A stretch of 64,000 nucleotides of DNA from Mycolicibacterium frederiksbergense (GTDB taxonomy: Bacteria; Actinomycetota; Actinomycetes; Mycobacteriales; Mycobacteriaceae), in contig NZ_CP038799.1 of assembly GCF_012223425.1 (NCBI RefSeq), forward strand, positions 5,998,249 to 6,062,248, given 5' to 3'. Position 1 is the first letter of the stretch. Every line of letters begins with the position of its first letter. This document shows positions 47,186-58,482 of the stretch, one piece after another. Both the position numbers and the translations under genes were made by a program. The notes under the pieces were generated by a model. The model did not search any database, was not told the DNA's origin, and saw only the letters and a program-made list of their open reading frames with translations.

Positions 47186-48076
47186 CTATCCCCGGTTGAC
47201 GAAGTCCGCCACCACTCCGGCGAGTTCACGGCCCTTGTCCTCCTGCAAGAAGTGCCCGCCGCCGGCGATCGTCACGTGCGCCTGCCCTGCGGCACCGGGA
47301 ATGAGCTTGCGCAGCGGGGCGTCGGCACCACGGGTGATCGGGTCCGCGTCGGAGAACGCGCACAGAAACGGCCGATCGAACCGTTGCAGCCCTGCCCAGG
47401 CGGCCCGGTTCGGGGCGGCCGCCGGGTCGTCCGGACTGGTCGGCACCAGCGTCGGGAACTGGCGCGCGCCCGCCTTGTACGTGTCGTCCGGGAACGGTGC
47501 GTCGTAGGCCGCGATCACCTCCGGCGTCAGGTCCGATACGCAGCCGCCGTTGACGATGGTGCCGACCGGGAACTCCTGGGTCTCCTGGCTGAAGCGCTGC
47601 CAGGCCAGAAACGCCTCGCCGGGATGCTGATCCCCCGTCGGCAGGGTGGTGTTGGCCGCCACCACGCGGGCAAACCGTTCGGCGTGCTCACCGACCAGGC
47701 GCAGCCCGATCAGCCCACCCCAGTCCTGGCAGACCAGCGTGATGTCGGTGAGCCCGATCGCCTCGATGGCCCCCCACGTCCAATCGACATGCGACTGATA
47801 GGTGTAGTCCTCGCGAGTCGCCGGTTTGTCGCTGCGGCCGAAGCCGATGAGGTCGATGGCCACCGCCCGCAGGCCGGCATCGACGAGCACGGGGATCATC
47901 CAGCGGTACAGGTAGCTCCAGGACGGCTCCCCGTGCAGCAGCAGCACCACCGGCGCGTCGGCCGCGCCCTCGTCCAGATAGTGCACGCGCAGCCCGTCGA
48001 CCTCCAGGTAGTGCGGGGCGAACGGAAAGTCCGGCAGGTCGGTGAAGCGCTCGTCGGGGGTGCGCAGAACATCCAT
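47186..48076 (-). CDS. dhmA: haloalkane dehalogenase
   Basis: A 296-residue alpha/beta-hydrolase of the HLD-I subfamily that hydrolyses carbon-halogen bonds to alcohol and halide. HGEPSWSY forms the oxyanion hole, the nucleophile is D118 in VCQDWGG with halide-binding W119 beside it, and the histidine is H275 in GGGHFLQED. Length and layout match mycobacterial DhmA (Rv2296). The start is 3 bases after the YcaQ gene stop, so both are co-transcribed. Confidence 0.85.
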   Translation of the reverse strand: MDVLRTPDERFTDLPDFPFAPHYLEVDGLRVHYLDEGAADAPVVLLLHGEPSWSYLYRWMIPVLVDAGLRAVAIDLIGFGRSDKPATREDYTYQSHVDWTWGAIEAIGLTDITLVCQDWGGLIGLRLVGEHAERFARVVAANTTLPTGDQHPGEAFLAWQRFSQETQEFPVGTIVNGGCVSDLTPEVIAAYDAPFPDDTYKAGARQFPTLVPTSPDDPAAAPNRAAWAGLQRFDRPFLCAFSDADPITRGADAPLRKLIPGAAGQAHVTIAGGGHFLQEDKGRELAGVVADFVNRG

Positions 48077-48079
48077 GGC

Positions 48080-49288
48080 TCAGCTAAGCAGGGCGGCCCG
48101 CAGTTCGGGGACCAAATCACCGCGGTCACCGACCGCGACGTCATCGAGGCCCAGCCAGCCGGCCATCGCCCGCAGTTCGGCGGCCATCCCCGCCGCCACC
48201 CGGGATCGATCCCGGCCGTCCTCGGTGAAGGCGCCCACCACATGGAGCACCCCGTCGGCGCGCTTGAGGTCGACGCGCCCCACGAGCTCGCCGTCGAGCA
48301 GGAAAGGCCATACGTAGTAACCGAATTGGCGCTTGTGGGCCGGGGTGTAGATCTCGATCCGGTAGTGGAAACCGTCGAACAGGCGCTCCATCCGGGGTCG
48401 GAAGAAGACCAGCGGATCGAACGGGCACAGCAGCGCGGTACCACGGTCGCGCCGCGGCACCTTCTGCCCGGTACGCAGGTAGGCCGGGGCGTTCCAGCCC
48501 GCCACCTCGACCGGCTCCAGCTCGCCCTCGGCCACCAGCGCGGCGACCGCGGGCTTGCTCTGTGTGGGGTTGAGCCGGAAATAGTCACGCAGGTCCGGTT
48601 CGGTGCCCACCCCCAGCGCGCCGGCGGCCCGCAGAATCAGCTCGCGCACCGCCTCCTCGTCGGACACCTCCCGCGCCAGCACCTCCGGCGGCAGCACACG
48701 TTCGGTGAGGTCGTAGTGGCGGGCGAACCCGACCCGTGTCGCGGTGGTCAGCACACCCGAGGACCACAGCGCCTCGGCCACCCACTTGGTATCGCTGCGA
48801 TCCCACCACGGACCTTTGCGGCCCCGGGGTTCGGCCTCCAGATGCGCCTCGATCTGCCCTGCGGTGGACGGGCCCCGCTCGGCGATCGCGGTGACGATGT
48901 CCTCGGCCAGCCGGGCGTTGCGCTTGACGATCTCGGTGCCCCAGCGGCCGTGCTCGTACTCACGCATCCGCCACCGCAGCAGCGGCCAGTCATCCACGGC
49001 CATCAATGCGGCCTCATGCGCCCAGTACTCGGTGAGCAGGCGTGGCGCTCGTGCGGTGTGACTCCAGGCCGCCCGATCCAGCACGTCTCGGTCATAGGGA
49101 CCGAGCCGGCTGAAGACCGGCGCGTAATGCGCGCGCACGCAGACCGACACCGAATCCAGTTGCAGCACCTGAATCCTGGAGATCAGGCGTTTGAGGTGTC
49201 CGCGGGTCAGCACGCCCGGCTTGGGCTCGTGGAAGCCCTGGGCGGCGACGGCGACCCGTCGGGCCTGCGCGGCGGTCAAAGTAGGCAC
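48080..49288 (-). CDS. YcaQ/AlkX-type DNA glycosylase (winged-helix domain)
   Basis: A 402-residue protein of the HTH_42 (DUF1006) family whose studied members, E. coli YcaQ and Streptomyces AlkZ, remove bulky alkylated bases and unhook interstrand crosslinks. The catalytic Q-x-D motif is QLDSV (about residues 43-47), EYWAHEAALM is the second conserved segment, and several winged helices follow. No signal peptide. It starts with GTG at 49288. It is the first gene of a two-gene operon with the haloalkane dehalogenase. Substrate range is inferred. Confidence 0.8.
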   Translation of the reverse strand: MPTLTAAQARRVAVAAQGFHEPKPGVLTRGHLKRLISRIQVLQLDSVSVCVRAHYAPVFSRLGPYDRDVLDRAAWSHTARAPRLLTEYWAHEAALMAVDDWPLLRWRMREYEHGRWGTEIVKRNARLAEDIVTAIAERGPSTAGQIEAHLEAEPRGRKGPWWDRSDTKWVAEALWSSGVLTTATRVGFARHYDLTERVLPPEVLAREVSDEEAVRELILRAAGALGVGTEPDLRDYFRLNPTQSKPAVAALVAEGELEPVEVAGWNAPAYLRTGQKVPRRDRGTALLCPFDPLVFFRPRMERLFDGFHYRIEIYTPAHKRQFGYYVWPFLLDGELVGRVDLKRADGVLHVVGAFTEDGRDRSRVAAGMAAELRAMAGWLGLDDVAVGDRGDLVPELRAALLS

Positions 49289-49331
49289 GCCGCCATCGTT
49301 CCCTACGGCACCGACAACTCCGTCGGCGCGG

Positions 49332-49799
49332 TTAGGTGCGCAGGTAGCTGCTGAACCGGTACCGCAGGCCCGAGTCGCTGGTCAGCCAGTCCCCCTCGGC
49401 GCCGACCCAGGTTTCGTCGAGCACCGGTGCGGTCGCGTCGTCGTCATCGCGCGGCAGGTCGATGTCGACCTCGGTGATCTCGCATCGGTCGGCCAGCGGC
49501 AGCGCCGCTGCATACAGCTGCGCACCACCGATCACCCAGATGTCCCGCGAGGCCGGTAGTTCGGTCACCACGTCCGCGCCGTCGGCGCGGTACCCGGGAT
49601 CCCGCGAGACCACCACGTTGCGGCGCCCGGGCAGCGGGCGCACCTTGGCCGGCAGCGACTCCCAGGTCAGCCGGCCCATGACGACGGTCTGCCCCATGGT
49701 CAGCTCCTTGAACCGGGCCTGATCCTCGGGAAGCCGCCAGGGGATGCCGTTGTCCCGTCCGATCACCCCGGAGGTCGACTGCGCCCAGATCAATCTCAT
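49332..49799 (-). CDS. dfrA: dihydrofolate reductase
   Basis: A 155-residue DHFR reducing dihydrofolate with NADPH. Conserved features are [14 protein letters not shown] at the start, [10 protein letters not shown] in the NADPH-binding loop and [12 protein letters not shown]. The ATG overlaps the thyA stop by 4 bp (ATGA), the standard thyA-dfrA operon. Antifolate target. Confidence 0.97.
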   Translation of the reverse strand: MRLIWAQSTSGVIGRDNGIPWRLPEDQARFKELTMGQTVVMGRLTWESLPAKVRPLPGRRNVVVSRDPGYRADGADVVTELPASRDIWVIGGAQLYAAALPLADRCEITEVDIDLPRDDDDATAPVLDETWVGAEGDWLTSDSGLRYRFSSYLRT

Positions 49800-50596
49800 A
49801 CCGCCACCGGGGCCTTGATGCCCGGGTGCGGGTCGTAGTTCACGATGGCGATGTCCTCGTAGGTGTAGTCGAAGATCGAATCCCGGGGCGCCAGCACGAG
49901 TTCGGGATAGGGACGCGGATCGCGGGACAGCTGCAACGCCACCTGGTCGACATGGTTGTCATAGATGTGGCAGTCCCCGCCGGTCCAGATGAACTCGCCG
50001 ACCTGCAGGCCGGCCTGAGCCGCCATCATGTGGGTCAGCAGCGCATAGCTGGCGATGTTGAACGGCACGCCGAGAAAGAGGTCCGCGCTGCGCTGGTACA
50101 GCTGGCAGGACAGCGTGCCGTCGGCGACATAGAACTGGAAGAACGCGTGGCACGGTGGCAGCGCCATCTGCGGGATCTCCCCGACGTTCCAGGCCGACAC
50201 GATGTTGCGCCGGCTGTCGGGGTCGCGCTTCAACAGTTCCAGCGACGCGCTGATCTGATCGATGTGCTCACCCGACGGTGTCGGCCAGGAGCGCCACTGC
50301 ACGCCGTACACCGGTCCGAGATCACCGGTGTCAGAGGCCCATTCATCCCAGATGGTGACGCCGCGCTCCTGCAGCCAGCGCACATTCGAGTCACCACGCA
50401 GGAACCACAGCAGTTCGTAGACGATGGACTTGGTGTGCACCTTCTTGGTGGTGATCAGCGGAAAACCGGCGGCCAGGTCATAGCGCAGTTGATGGCCGAA
50501 AACGCTGCGGGTCCCCGTGCCGGTGCGATCAGATTTCGGTGTCCCCTGGGCCATCACCAGGCGCAGCAGATCCTCATAAGGGGTCGCAATGGGCAC
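49796..50596 (-). CDS. thyA: thymidylate synthase ThyA
   Basis: A 266-residue folate-dependent dUMP methylase. The nucleophile is in [22 protein letters not shown] binds dUMP phosphate, and [16 protein letters not shown] is intact. It produces dihydrofolate for DfrA to recycle. The flavin-dependent ThyX gene, usually next to dapA, is not in this window, which would make ThyA more important if thyX is missing elsewhere too. Confidence 0.98.
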   Translation of the reverse strand: MPIATPYEDLLRLVMAQGTPKSDRTGTGTRSVFGHQLRYDLAAGFPLITTKKVHTKSIVYELLWFLRGDSNVRWLQERGVTIWDEWASDTGDLGPVYGVQWRSWPTPSGEHIDQISASLELLKRDPDSRRNIVSAWNVGEIPQMALPPCHAFFQFYVADGTLSCQLYQRSADLFLGVPFNIASYALLTHMMAAQAGLQVGEFIWTGGDCHIYDNHVDQVALQLSRDPRPYPELVLAPRDSIFDYTYEDIAIVNYDPHPGIKAPVAV

Positions 50597-50638
50597 ACGG
50601 TCAGCTTACGTCGAGCCGCGTGGAGTACAACGGATGCC

Positions 50639-51376
50639 ATGCCGACCACCACAGACACCATCACCACCGCCGACGGCGCCTGCCGCGTCACGGTCGCGAC
50701 TCCCGACGGGGTCGGGCCCTGGCCAGCGGTGGTGATGTACCCCGACGCCGGCGGCGTCCGGGCCACCTTCGACGAGATGGCCGCCCAACTGGCCGGGTAC
50801 GGCTACGTGGTGCTCGTCCCCGATGTCTACTACCGCGACGCCGGGTGGGCGCCCTTCGACATGGGCACGGTGTTCGCCGATGACGACGAACGCAAGCGGC
50901 TGTTCGGGATGATCGCCAAGGTCACCCCCGAGATCATGGCCGCCGACGCGGCCGCGTTCTTCGACTACCTGCAGGCCCGCCCCGACGTCTCCGGCGACAC
51001 CTTCGGCACCACCGGGTATTGCATGGGTGGGCGGACCTCGCTGATCGTTGCGGGCCGGGTCCCCGACCGGGTGGCGGCGGCAATGTCGTTTCACGGCGGC
51101 GGGCTGGCCGCCGACGATCCGGGCAGTCCGCACCTGCTGGCCGACAAGATCAAGGCCCGGGTCTACGTGGGCGGGGCCCGCGACGATGCCTCGTTCACCG
51201 TCGAGGACTCGCTGGTCCTGGAGGCGGCGCTGGCCGAGGCCGGGGTCGATCACACCATCGAGTTCTACTCGGCCGCACATGGTTTCGCGGTGCCGGACAA
51301 CCTGCCCTATGACGAGGCGGCGGCCCGCCAGCACTGGGAGGCGATGGCACAGGTGTTCGGTAGCACGCTGAGCTGA
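50639..51376 (+). CDS. dienelactone hydrolase family protein (Rv2765-type)
   Basis: A 245-residue DLH protein with the cysteine nucleophile in TGYCMGGRTSLI, the histidine in YSAAHGFAV and an aspartate near GGARDDASF. Rv2765 occupies the same place after thyA in M. tuberculosis. It may hydrolyse dienelactones or other esters. The ATG at 50639 starts MPTTTDTITTADG; the much longer open frame upstream is antisense to thyA. It converges on the next gene with no spacer. Confidence 0.83.
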   Translation: MPTTTDTITTADGACRVTVATPDGVGPWPAVVMYPDAGGVRATFDEMAAQLAGYGYVVLVPDVYYRDAGWAPFDMGTVFADDDERKRLFGMIAKVTPEIMAADAAAFFDYLQARPDVSGDTFGTTGYCMGGRTSLIVAGRVPDRVAAAMSFHGGGLAADDPGSPHLLADKIKARVYVGGARDDASFTVEDSLVLEAALAEAGVDHTIEFYSAAHGFAVPDNLPYDEAAARQHWEAMAQVFGSTLS

Positions 51377-51829
51377 CTACGCGTCGTCTCGGTGTAGGTA
51401 GGTGCGTATCGCCCGCGCGATCCCGCGCCCGGCGTAGATGCCGGTGGCCGCGGACAACAGGATCATCGCGATGAACATCACCAGCCAGTTCGTCCGGGCG
51501 TGGCTGACGTTCCACCACACGATGGTGAACAGCACCGCGCAGACGAACAGCACGATATCGCGCCAGTTCCCCCGGTAGGACATGGCGGCGTCACGCAACT
51601 CACGCGTGCGTTCACCGGCGGTGATCAGTTCGTCGATGCGCTGGTCGATACTGGCCTGCAACCGGGCACGCCGTTCGGCCTGGTCGGCCGGAATCCGCTC
51701 CAGCAGGTCCATGTCCTTGACGATCAGGCCGCGCACATCCGGTGGTTTGAGGTTGCCCGCGATGACCCCCAGCATGGCGCCGCCGGCAATCGGTGCAGCG
51801 CCCAGTGCGAGTTCGGCGATTCCCGGCAT
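51377..51829 (-). CDS. small membrane protein of unknown function
   Basis: A 150-residue protein with a hydrophobic N-terminal segment (LALGAAPIAGGAMLGVIAG), a charged helical middle (DMDLLERIPADQAERRARLQ) and two C-terminal helices (IVLFVCAVLFTIVWW; WLVMFIAMILLSAATGIYAG). AAGGGGGAACAC precedes the ATG. Not recognised. It is followed convergently by the dienelactone hydrolase gene and lies downstream of the sulfatase. Confidence 0.6.
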   Translation of the reverse strand: MPGIAELALGAAPIAGGAMLGVIAGNLKPPDVRGLIVKDMDLLERIPADQAERRARLQASIDQRIDELITAGERTRELRDAAMSYRGNWRDIVLFVCAVLFTIVWWNVSHARTNWLVMFIAMILLSAATGIYAGRGIARAIRTYLHRDDA

Positions 51830-51873
51830 GTGTTCCCCCTTGGTGGAGTTCGGAGCCCGACGCTACCGCAGGC

Positions 51874-53451
51874 TCAATTGCCGGTGGGCAGCGCGATGTT
51901 CACACCATCGGTGGCGAGCTGATCTCTGAGGAACTGGAATCTCTGGTATTGCGTGACGGTGATCGGGCCCGAATAGCCTTCGCTCTGTAGCTTGCGCGGA
52001 GGGTACTTCAGATAGGTCTGCATCAGCTCCTTGATCGCCTCGTTGATGGTCACGAGCGTCCAGGTGTGTTCGGTGTAGTTGTTCATGAAGATGTCGTAGC
52101 GTTCCTGCGGGTCCTGCCAGAGATCAAAGATCTGCGGCACGGTCGCCACATATGCTTGCGCGCCCTTCCAACCGAGGTTGGTATCGACGGCGAGCCCTCC
52201 GGTGCTCGCACCATCATCACCGCGCAGATTGAAGACGGCCTTGTAGTGGCCGACCCGGACGGCCCCGGGCGTCAGTTCGTTCTCGCTGAAGTAGAACCAG
52301 GACTTGCGCTCGGATGTGCCGGTCCCGAACAACACCGGCGACATGTCATGGCTGTCGAAGATGATGGGCTCACCCTCGCGATCGCTGTCCGGCAGTTGTG
52401 CCCCGGCCAGCGCCGCAAAGGTCGCCATGTAATCGAGGCCGCCGACGATATCGGAGTTACGTGATCCGGCCTGGATGCCCGGACCCCACGCGATGGCGGG
52501 AACACGATTGCCGCCCTCACGAACGGTGCCCTTGGTACCTCTGAACGGGGTGTAGCCCGCGTCCGGGTAGACGTCCTGCCAGGCGCCGTTGTCCGTCGTC
52601 CAGAACACGTAGGTGTTCTCGGCCAAGCCCAGCGACCGGATCTTGTCCATGATGCGGCCGATCCGGGTGTCGTTCTCCACTATCGAGTCCGCGTATTTCG
52701 ATTTCGAGAGCGACTTACCCTTGAAATCGGGGTGCGGCATGTTCGGTTGATGCACCTTCATGAAGTTGACGTGCATGAAGAACGGGGTGTCCGATGTCGC
52801 GTTCTCGTCGAGGAACTCCAGCGCATCCTTCTCGACGTACTCGTCGAAGAACGGAATGCCCACCAGCCCTTGCTCCGGCGTATCGACGTACTGTCCGTTG
52901 ACCTTGAAGTCCTCGGTCGGCTGCTCGCCCGCACGGCCCGACAGCGCGCCCTGGGTCACCCGCTCGAACATCTCGCGGAGCTCGGGATCCATGTCCGGGA
53001 ACCATTCCGGGTCGGCGTAGGTGTAGGCGTTGAGGTGGTACAGCCCGCAGTGCCGCATCTCGTCGAAACCGTGCGCATTGGGCAGCGCATAATCGGACTC
53101 TCCGAGGTGCCACTTGCCGGTGAAGAATGTCTTGTAACCGGCGGTCTTGACCACGGACGCGAGCGTCCACTCTGCCGCAGGCAGCCCGCCGCCCTGGCCC
53201 TGGAAGGCCACCGTCGTCATGCCGCTGCGGTTCGGGATGCGTCCGGTGAGCATCGCTGCGCGCCCAGGTGTGCAACTCGGCTGCGCATAGAACGACATGA
53301 ACTGCATGCCTTCGTCGGCCATCTGGTCGAGGCACGGCGTGGGCATACCGCGGTTTTCGCCGCCGCCGTATACACCGGCATCTCCGTAACCGAAGTCGTC
53401 GGAGACGATGAGAACAATGTTTGGCTTGGACGTGCTGGATTCTTGCGCCAC
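51874..53451 (-). CDS. arylsulfatase (formylglycine-dependent)
   Basis: A 525-residue type I sulfatase. The C-x-P-x-R motif is CTPGR (C60), the cysteine that is oxidised to formylglycine. Metal ligands appear in LIVSDDFGYGD and TDNGAW, and FTGKWHLGE is the second signature. It hydrolyses sulfate esters; the natural substrate is unknown. The GTG at 53451 has GGGAGGGAAAC upstream, so the extra residues to 53490 are not used. No formylglycine-generating enzyme or sulfate transporter is adjacent. Confidence 0.85.
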   Translation of the reverse strand: MAQESSTSKPNIVLIVSDDFGYGDAGVYGGGENRGMPTPCLDQMADEGMQFMSFYAQPSCTPGRAAMLTGRIPNRSGMTTVAFQGQGGGLPAAEWTLASVVKTAGYKTFFTGKWHLGESDYALPNAHGFDEMRHCGLYHLNAYTYADPEWFPDMDPELREMFERVTQGALSGRAGEQPTEDFKVNGQYVDTPEQGLVGIPFFDEYVEKDALEFLDENATSDTPFFMHVNFMKVHQPNMPHPDFKGKSLSKSKYADSIVENDTRIGRIMDKIRSLGLAENTYVFWTTDNGAWQDVYPDAGYTPFRGTKGTVREGGNRVPAIAWGPGIQAGSRNSDIVGGLDYMATFAALAGAQLPDSDREGEPIIFDSHDMSPVLFGTGTSERKSWFYFSENELTPGAVRVGHYKAVFNLRGDDGASTGGLAVDTNLGWKGAQAYVATVPQIFDLWQDPQERYDIFMNNYTEHTWTLVTINEAIKELMQTYLKYPPRKLQSEGYSGPITVTQYQRFQFLRDQLATDGVNIALPTGN

Positions 53452-53523
53452 GTTTCCCTCCCGATTTGTTGGCACCAACCACCCTGCCATCGATGCCCCG
53501 TCGGTATCTCGGGTTCGCGCGCT

Positions 53524-53969
53524 TCAGCCGATCAGATGTGCCGCGACGGTCGCCCCGAGGTTCCAGCACGCGTCCAGATCAGACTTACCGGGTTTCCCCG
53601 AAATCACTACGTGGTCAGCCACTTTCACCCAGCCCAGACCCGCCGTGATGCCGTCGACCGCGCGCTCGGCACCCTCGGTGCCCTCGTTTCCGTGCAGGTA
53701 CAGCCCGAACGGCCGACCTCGGGTGCTGTCCAGCAGCTGGTAGTAGGCGCCGTCGAAGGCATGCTTGAGGGCACCCGAGATGTAGCCCAGATTGGCCGGT
53801 GAACCCAGCAGGTAGCCGTCGGCGTCCAGCATCTCCGCCGGTGACACCGTGAGCGCCGGGCGGCGGACGACCTCCACCCCCTCGATATCGGGGTCGGTCG
53901 CGCCGGCGATGACGGCCTCGAACATCTCGTGGCAGTGCGGCGACGGCGTGTGGTGCACCACGAGCAGCT

Positions 53970-53973
<4 letters not shown>
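53524..53973 (-). CDS. flavodoxin-fold protein (Rv2771c-type)
   Basis: A 149-residue flavodoxin/NADPH-dependent FMN reductase-like protein (LLVVHHTPSPHCHEMF at the phosphate loop; GYLLGSPANLGYISGALK; LYLHGNEGTEGA). It is the third gene of the dapB operon as in M. tuberculosis (Rv2773c-Rv2772c-Rv2771c), with 4-bp overlaps between the genes. Role unknown. Confidence 0.78.
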
Positions 53974-55976
<2,003 letters not shown>

Positions 55977-56015
55977 GCAGACGGCATTTCGCGTCGCGAG
56001 ACCGCGACCGGTGGC

Positions 56016-56021
56016 TAGCAT
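56016..56021 (+). promoter_or_regulatory. -10 box, leaderless start of the epimerase gene at 56028
   Basis: TAGCAT followed by 6 nt and the ATG at 56028. Confidence 0.45.
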
Positions 56022-56027
56022 CTGGCC

Positions 56028-56930
56028 ATGCGTGGCGCAAAAATCCTCATCACCGGTCCCACCGGACAGGTCGCGGCGCCGCTGGCGCTATCGCTGGCGG
56101 CGGACAACGAGGTCTGGGGCATTGCCCGCTTCACCGACGCGGCGGCCCGCGAAAACCTGGAGCGCGCCGGAATTCGCTGCGAGAAGGTGAACCTGGCGGC
56201 GGGCGACTTCAGCGGCATCCCGTCGGATTTCGACTACGTCCTCAACCTCGCGGTCGCCAAGAGCGGGCGCTGGGACAAGGACCTGGGCGCCAACGCCGAG
56301 TCGGTGGGCCTGCTGATGGCGCACTGCGCCGAGGCCAAGGCGTTCCTGCACTGTTCGTCGGCAGCGGTGTACGACCCGCCGGACGACGAACCACGCACCG
56401 AGACCGCGGCGCTCGGCGACAACCACAAATCCCTGTTTCCGACGTACTCGATCTCCAAGATCGCCGGCGAGGTGGTGGCCCGGACGATGGCCCGCGCGCT
56501 CGGCATGCCGACGGTGATCGCCCGGCTCAATGTGCCCTACGGCGACAACGGCGGCTGGCCGTTCTTCCAGATGGAGATGATGCGCTCGGGTGTGCCGATC
56601 CCCGTCCCACCGGGCGGGCCCGCCCGCTACAACCCCATCCACGAGGACGACATCATCGCGACGCTGCCGAAGATGCTGGAAGCCGCCTCGGTGCCCGCCA
56701 CGACGGTCAACTGGTGCGGAGATCAGACGGTGAGCTTGCAGGAGTGGTGTGCCTATATCGGCGAACTCGTGGGCAGCGCACCGGTGTTCGAGGAGAGCGA
56801 CGCGGCCCTGCGCGGTGGTCCGACCGATACGACGCGGATGCACGAACTGGTCGGCGGCACCTCCGTGGACTGGCGTGACGGCATCCGCCGGATGGTGACG
56901 AAGTTCCACCCGGAACTGGTGGGGGCCTAG
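56028..56930 (+). CDS. NAD-dependent epimerase/dehydratase (extended SDR)
   Basis: A 300-residue extended SDR. The Rossmann motif is ITGPTGQVAAPLAL, the Tyr-x3-Lys is YSISK, and a C-terminal substrate part includes VNWCGDQTVSLQEWCAYIGEL. It resembles sugar- or steroid-type epimerase/reductases, but the substrate cannot be set. It shares a CTAG stop with the convergent epimerase gene at 56927. Confidence 0.75.
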   Translation: MRGAKILITGPTGQVAAPLALSLAADNEVWGIARFTDAAARENLERAGIRCEKVNLAAGDFSGIPSDFDYVLNLAVAKSGRWDKDLGANAESVGLLMAHCAEAKAFLHCSSAAVYDPPDDEPRTETAALGDNHKSLFPTYSISKIAGEVVARTMARALGMPTVIARLNVPYGDNGGWPFFQMEMMRSGVPIPVPPGGPARYNPIHEDDIIATLPKMLEAASVPATTVNWCGDQTVSLQEWCAYIGELVGSAPVFEESDAALRGGPTDTTRMHELVGGTSVDWRDGIRRMVTKFHPELVGA

Positions 56931-57835
56931 ACAGCGTCGAAATAACGGCCCGCGCGCAGATCCTGGAGCAGTCCCGGACGCTCGGGATGCCAGTCCAGGA
57001 GCTTGCGCGTCACCTCGCTGGACGTCGGATTGTCCAGTGCCGCAACGATACCCACGAAGCCGAGCTCGTCGAGTGCCTGTTCGGCGGTGACGCTGAGGGT
57101 GGGCACCCCAAGACGGTCGGCGATCACCTGCGCGATCTCGCCGAAGGCGATGCCCTGCTCGGCCACACCGTGTAGCCGCGATCCGGCGGGCGCGGCTTCC
57201 AGCGCCAGCCGGTACAGGTGCGCCGCATCGAGATTGTGGACGGCGGGCCAGCGGTTGGACCCGTCACCGATGTAGAGCGAGCGGCCCTTCGCCCGCGCGT
57301 TCGCGATGAGGGTGGGCACGAAGCCGTGACGGTCGGTCGGGCCGTGGACGGTGGGCGGCAGCCGGATGACCGAGGCCCGCACCCCTCGGCCGGCCAGTGC
57401 GACGGTGGCGTTCTCTGAAGCCACCCGCGGCCCGGACGGATCGACCCCACTGTCCTCGGTTCCCAGGATGCCGGATCCGCCGGACCCGAAAGCCAGCATC
57501 GCCGTGCCGGAGGTGGTGACGAACGGTTTATCCGAGCCCTCCAGCGCCGATCCGATGGCCTCGATGGCCGCCAGATCGGCGGCTCCGGCGGCCGCGTAGT
57601 CGGTGAAGTCGTGGATGAACGCCAGATGGATCACGCCGTCAGCCGCGGTCGCCCCCGCGGCCAGGACGTCGAGGTCGGCCAGAGCGCCGCGCCGGACCTG
57701 CGCGCCGGCCGACCGCAGCGCCGCCTCCGCGGCGTCGGAACGCGCCAGGCCGGTGACCTGGTGGCCGGCGCCGAGCAGTTCGGTGACCGTCAGGGCACCG
57801 ATGTGGCCACTGGCGCCGGTGACGAAAACACGCAT
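56927..57835 (-). CDS. NAD(P)-dependent oxidoreductase (extended SDR) under TetR control
   Basis: A 302-residue extended SDR (VFVTGASGHIGALTV; VIHLAFIHDF; TSGTAML). It resembles NAD(P)-binding reductases of the YwnB/NmrA-like and dihydroflavonol-reductase type. The ATG at 57835 has AAGGAG nine bases upstream; the 13-codon extension is not needed. It is divergent from a TetR gene with two near-identical operators in the gap, the classic layout of a repressor and its target enzyme. Confidence 0.78.
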   Translation of the reverse strand: MRVFVTGASGHIGALTVTELLGAGHQVTGLARSDAAEAALRSAGAQVRRGALADLDVLAAGATAADGVIHLAFIHDFTDYAAAGAADLAAIEAIGSALEGSDKPFVTTSGTAMLAFGSGGSGILGTEDSGVDPSGPRVASENATVALAGRGVRASVIRLPPTVHGPTDRHGFVPTLIANARAKGRSLYIGDGSNRWPAVHNLDAAHLYRLALEAAPAGSRLHGVAEQGIAFGEIAQVIADRLGVPTLSVTAEQALDELGFVGIVAALDNPTSSEVTRKLLDWHPERPGLLQDLRAGRYFDAV

Positions 57836-57853
57836 GTGCACTTCTCCTTCTTT

Positions 57854-57872
57854 GATGTCAGTCAATGACATC
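57854..57872. promoter_or_regulatory. TetR operator 1
   Basis: GATGTCAGTCAATGACATC: arms GATGTCA and TGACATC with a 5-bp centre. It covers the likely transcription start of the minus-strand oxidoreductase (its TAGGGT -10 is at 57882-57877). Confidence 0.6.
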
Positions 57873-57887
57873 ACTTACCCTACGCGT

Positions 57888-57906
57888 GAAGTCAGTCGCT
57901 GTCATC
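57888..57906. promoter_or_regulatory. TetR operator 2
   Basis: GAAGTCAGTCGCTGTCATC has the same length and spacing as operator 1 and matches it at 15 of 19 positions. It sits immediately upstream of the tetR -10 box. Confidence 0.55.
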
Positions 57907-57909
57907 ACC

Positions 57910-57915
57910 TAGACT
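57910..57915 (+). promoter_or_regulatory. -10 box, leaderless start of tetR
   Basis: TAGACT followed by 6 nt and the ATG at 57922. Confidence 0.5.
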
Positions 57916-57921
57916 CCGTGC

Positions 57922-58482
57922 ATGGGTCGCTGGGAGCCGGACGCACGCGGACGCCTGGAGCGGGCCGCGCTCGAGCTCTATCTGGAGCGCGGCTACGACC
58001 AGACGACGGTCGCCGAGATCGCCGGCCGCGCCGGACTCACCGAGCGCACGTTCTTCCGTCACTTCACCGACAAGCGCGAAGTGCTGTTCCGCGGTGACGA
58101 ACTCGCCCAGGCGATGGCCGGCGCGATCGACGCCGCGCCCGAGGCGAGCGCTCCCCTGGACGCCGTCGCCGCAGCACTCGAGTCCACGTCGGACTTCTTT
58201 CGCGACCGCCGCCCGCACGCCCGCACCCGCCAGACCGTCATCAATGCCCATCCCGCCTTGCAGGAACGCGAGCTCATCAAGCTTGCGTCCCTGGCCACCA
58301 CGATGACCGACGCGCTGCGCAGGCGCGGCGTCGCCGATGCGACGGCCGGTCTGCTGGCCCAGACCGGGGTCGCGGTCTTCAAGGTCGCCTTCGAGCGCTG
58401 GCTCGATGATCCAGACGACCGTCCGTTGACCGATCTCATCGGCGAGTCGCTGGCCGAGCTCAGGTCGGCAACTCACCCCTGA
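57922..58482 (+). CDS. TetR-family transcriptional regulator
   Basis: A 186-residue TetR repressor. The HTH is complete (TTVAEIAGRAGLTERTFFRHFTDKREVLFRG), then an all-helical ligand domain. It probably represses itself and the divergent oxidoreductase through the two operators in the 86-bp gap. The 3' end overlaps the convergent gene by 23 bp. The inducer is unknown. Confidence 0.85.
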   Translation: MGRWEPDARGRLERAALELYLERGYDQTTVAEIAGRAGLTERTFFRHFTDKREVLFRGDELAQAMAGAIDAAPEASAPLDAVAAALESTSDFFRDRRPHARTRQTVINAHPALQERELIKLASLATTMTDALRRRGVADATAGLLAQTGVAVFKVAFERWLDDPDDRPLTDLIGESLAELRSATHP

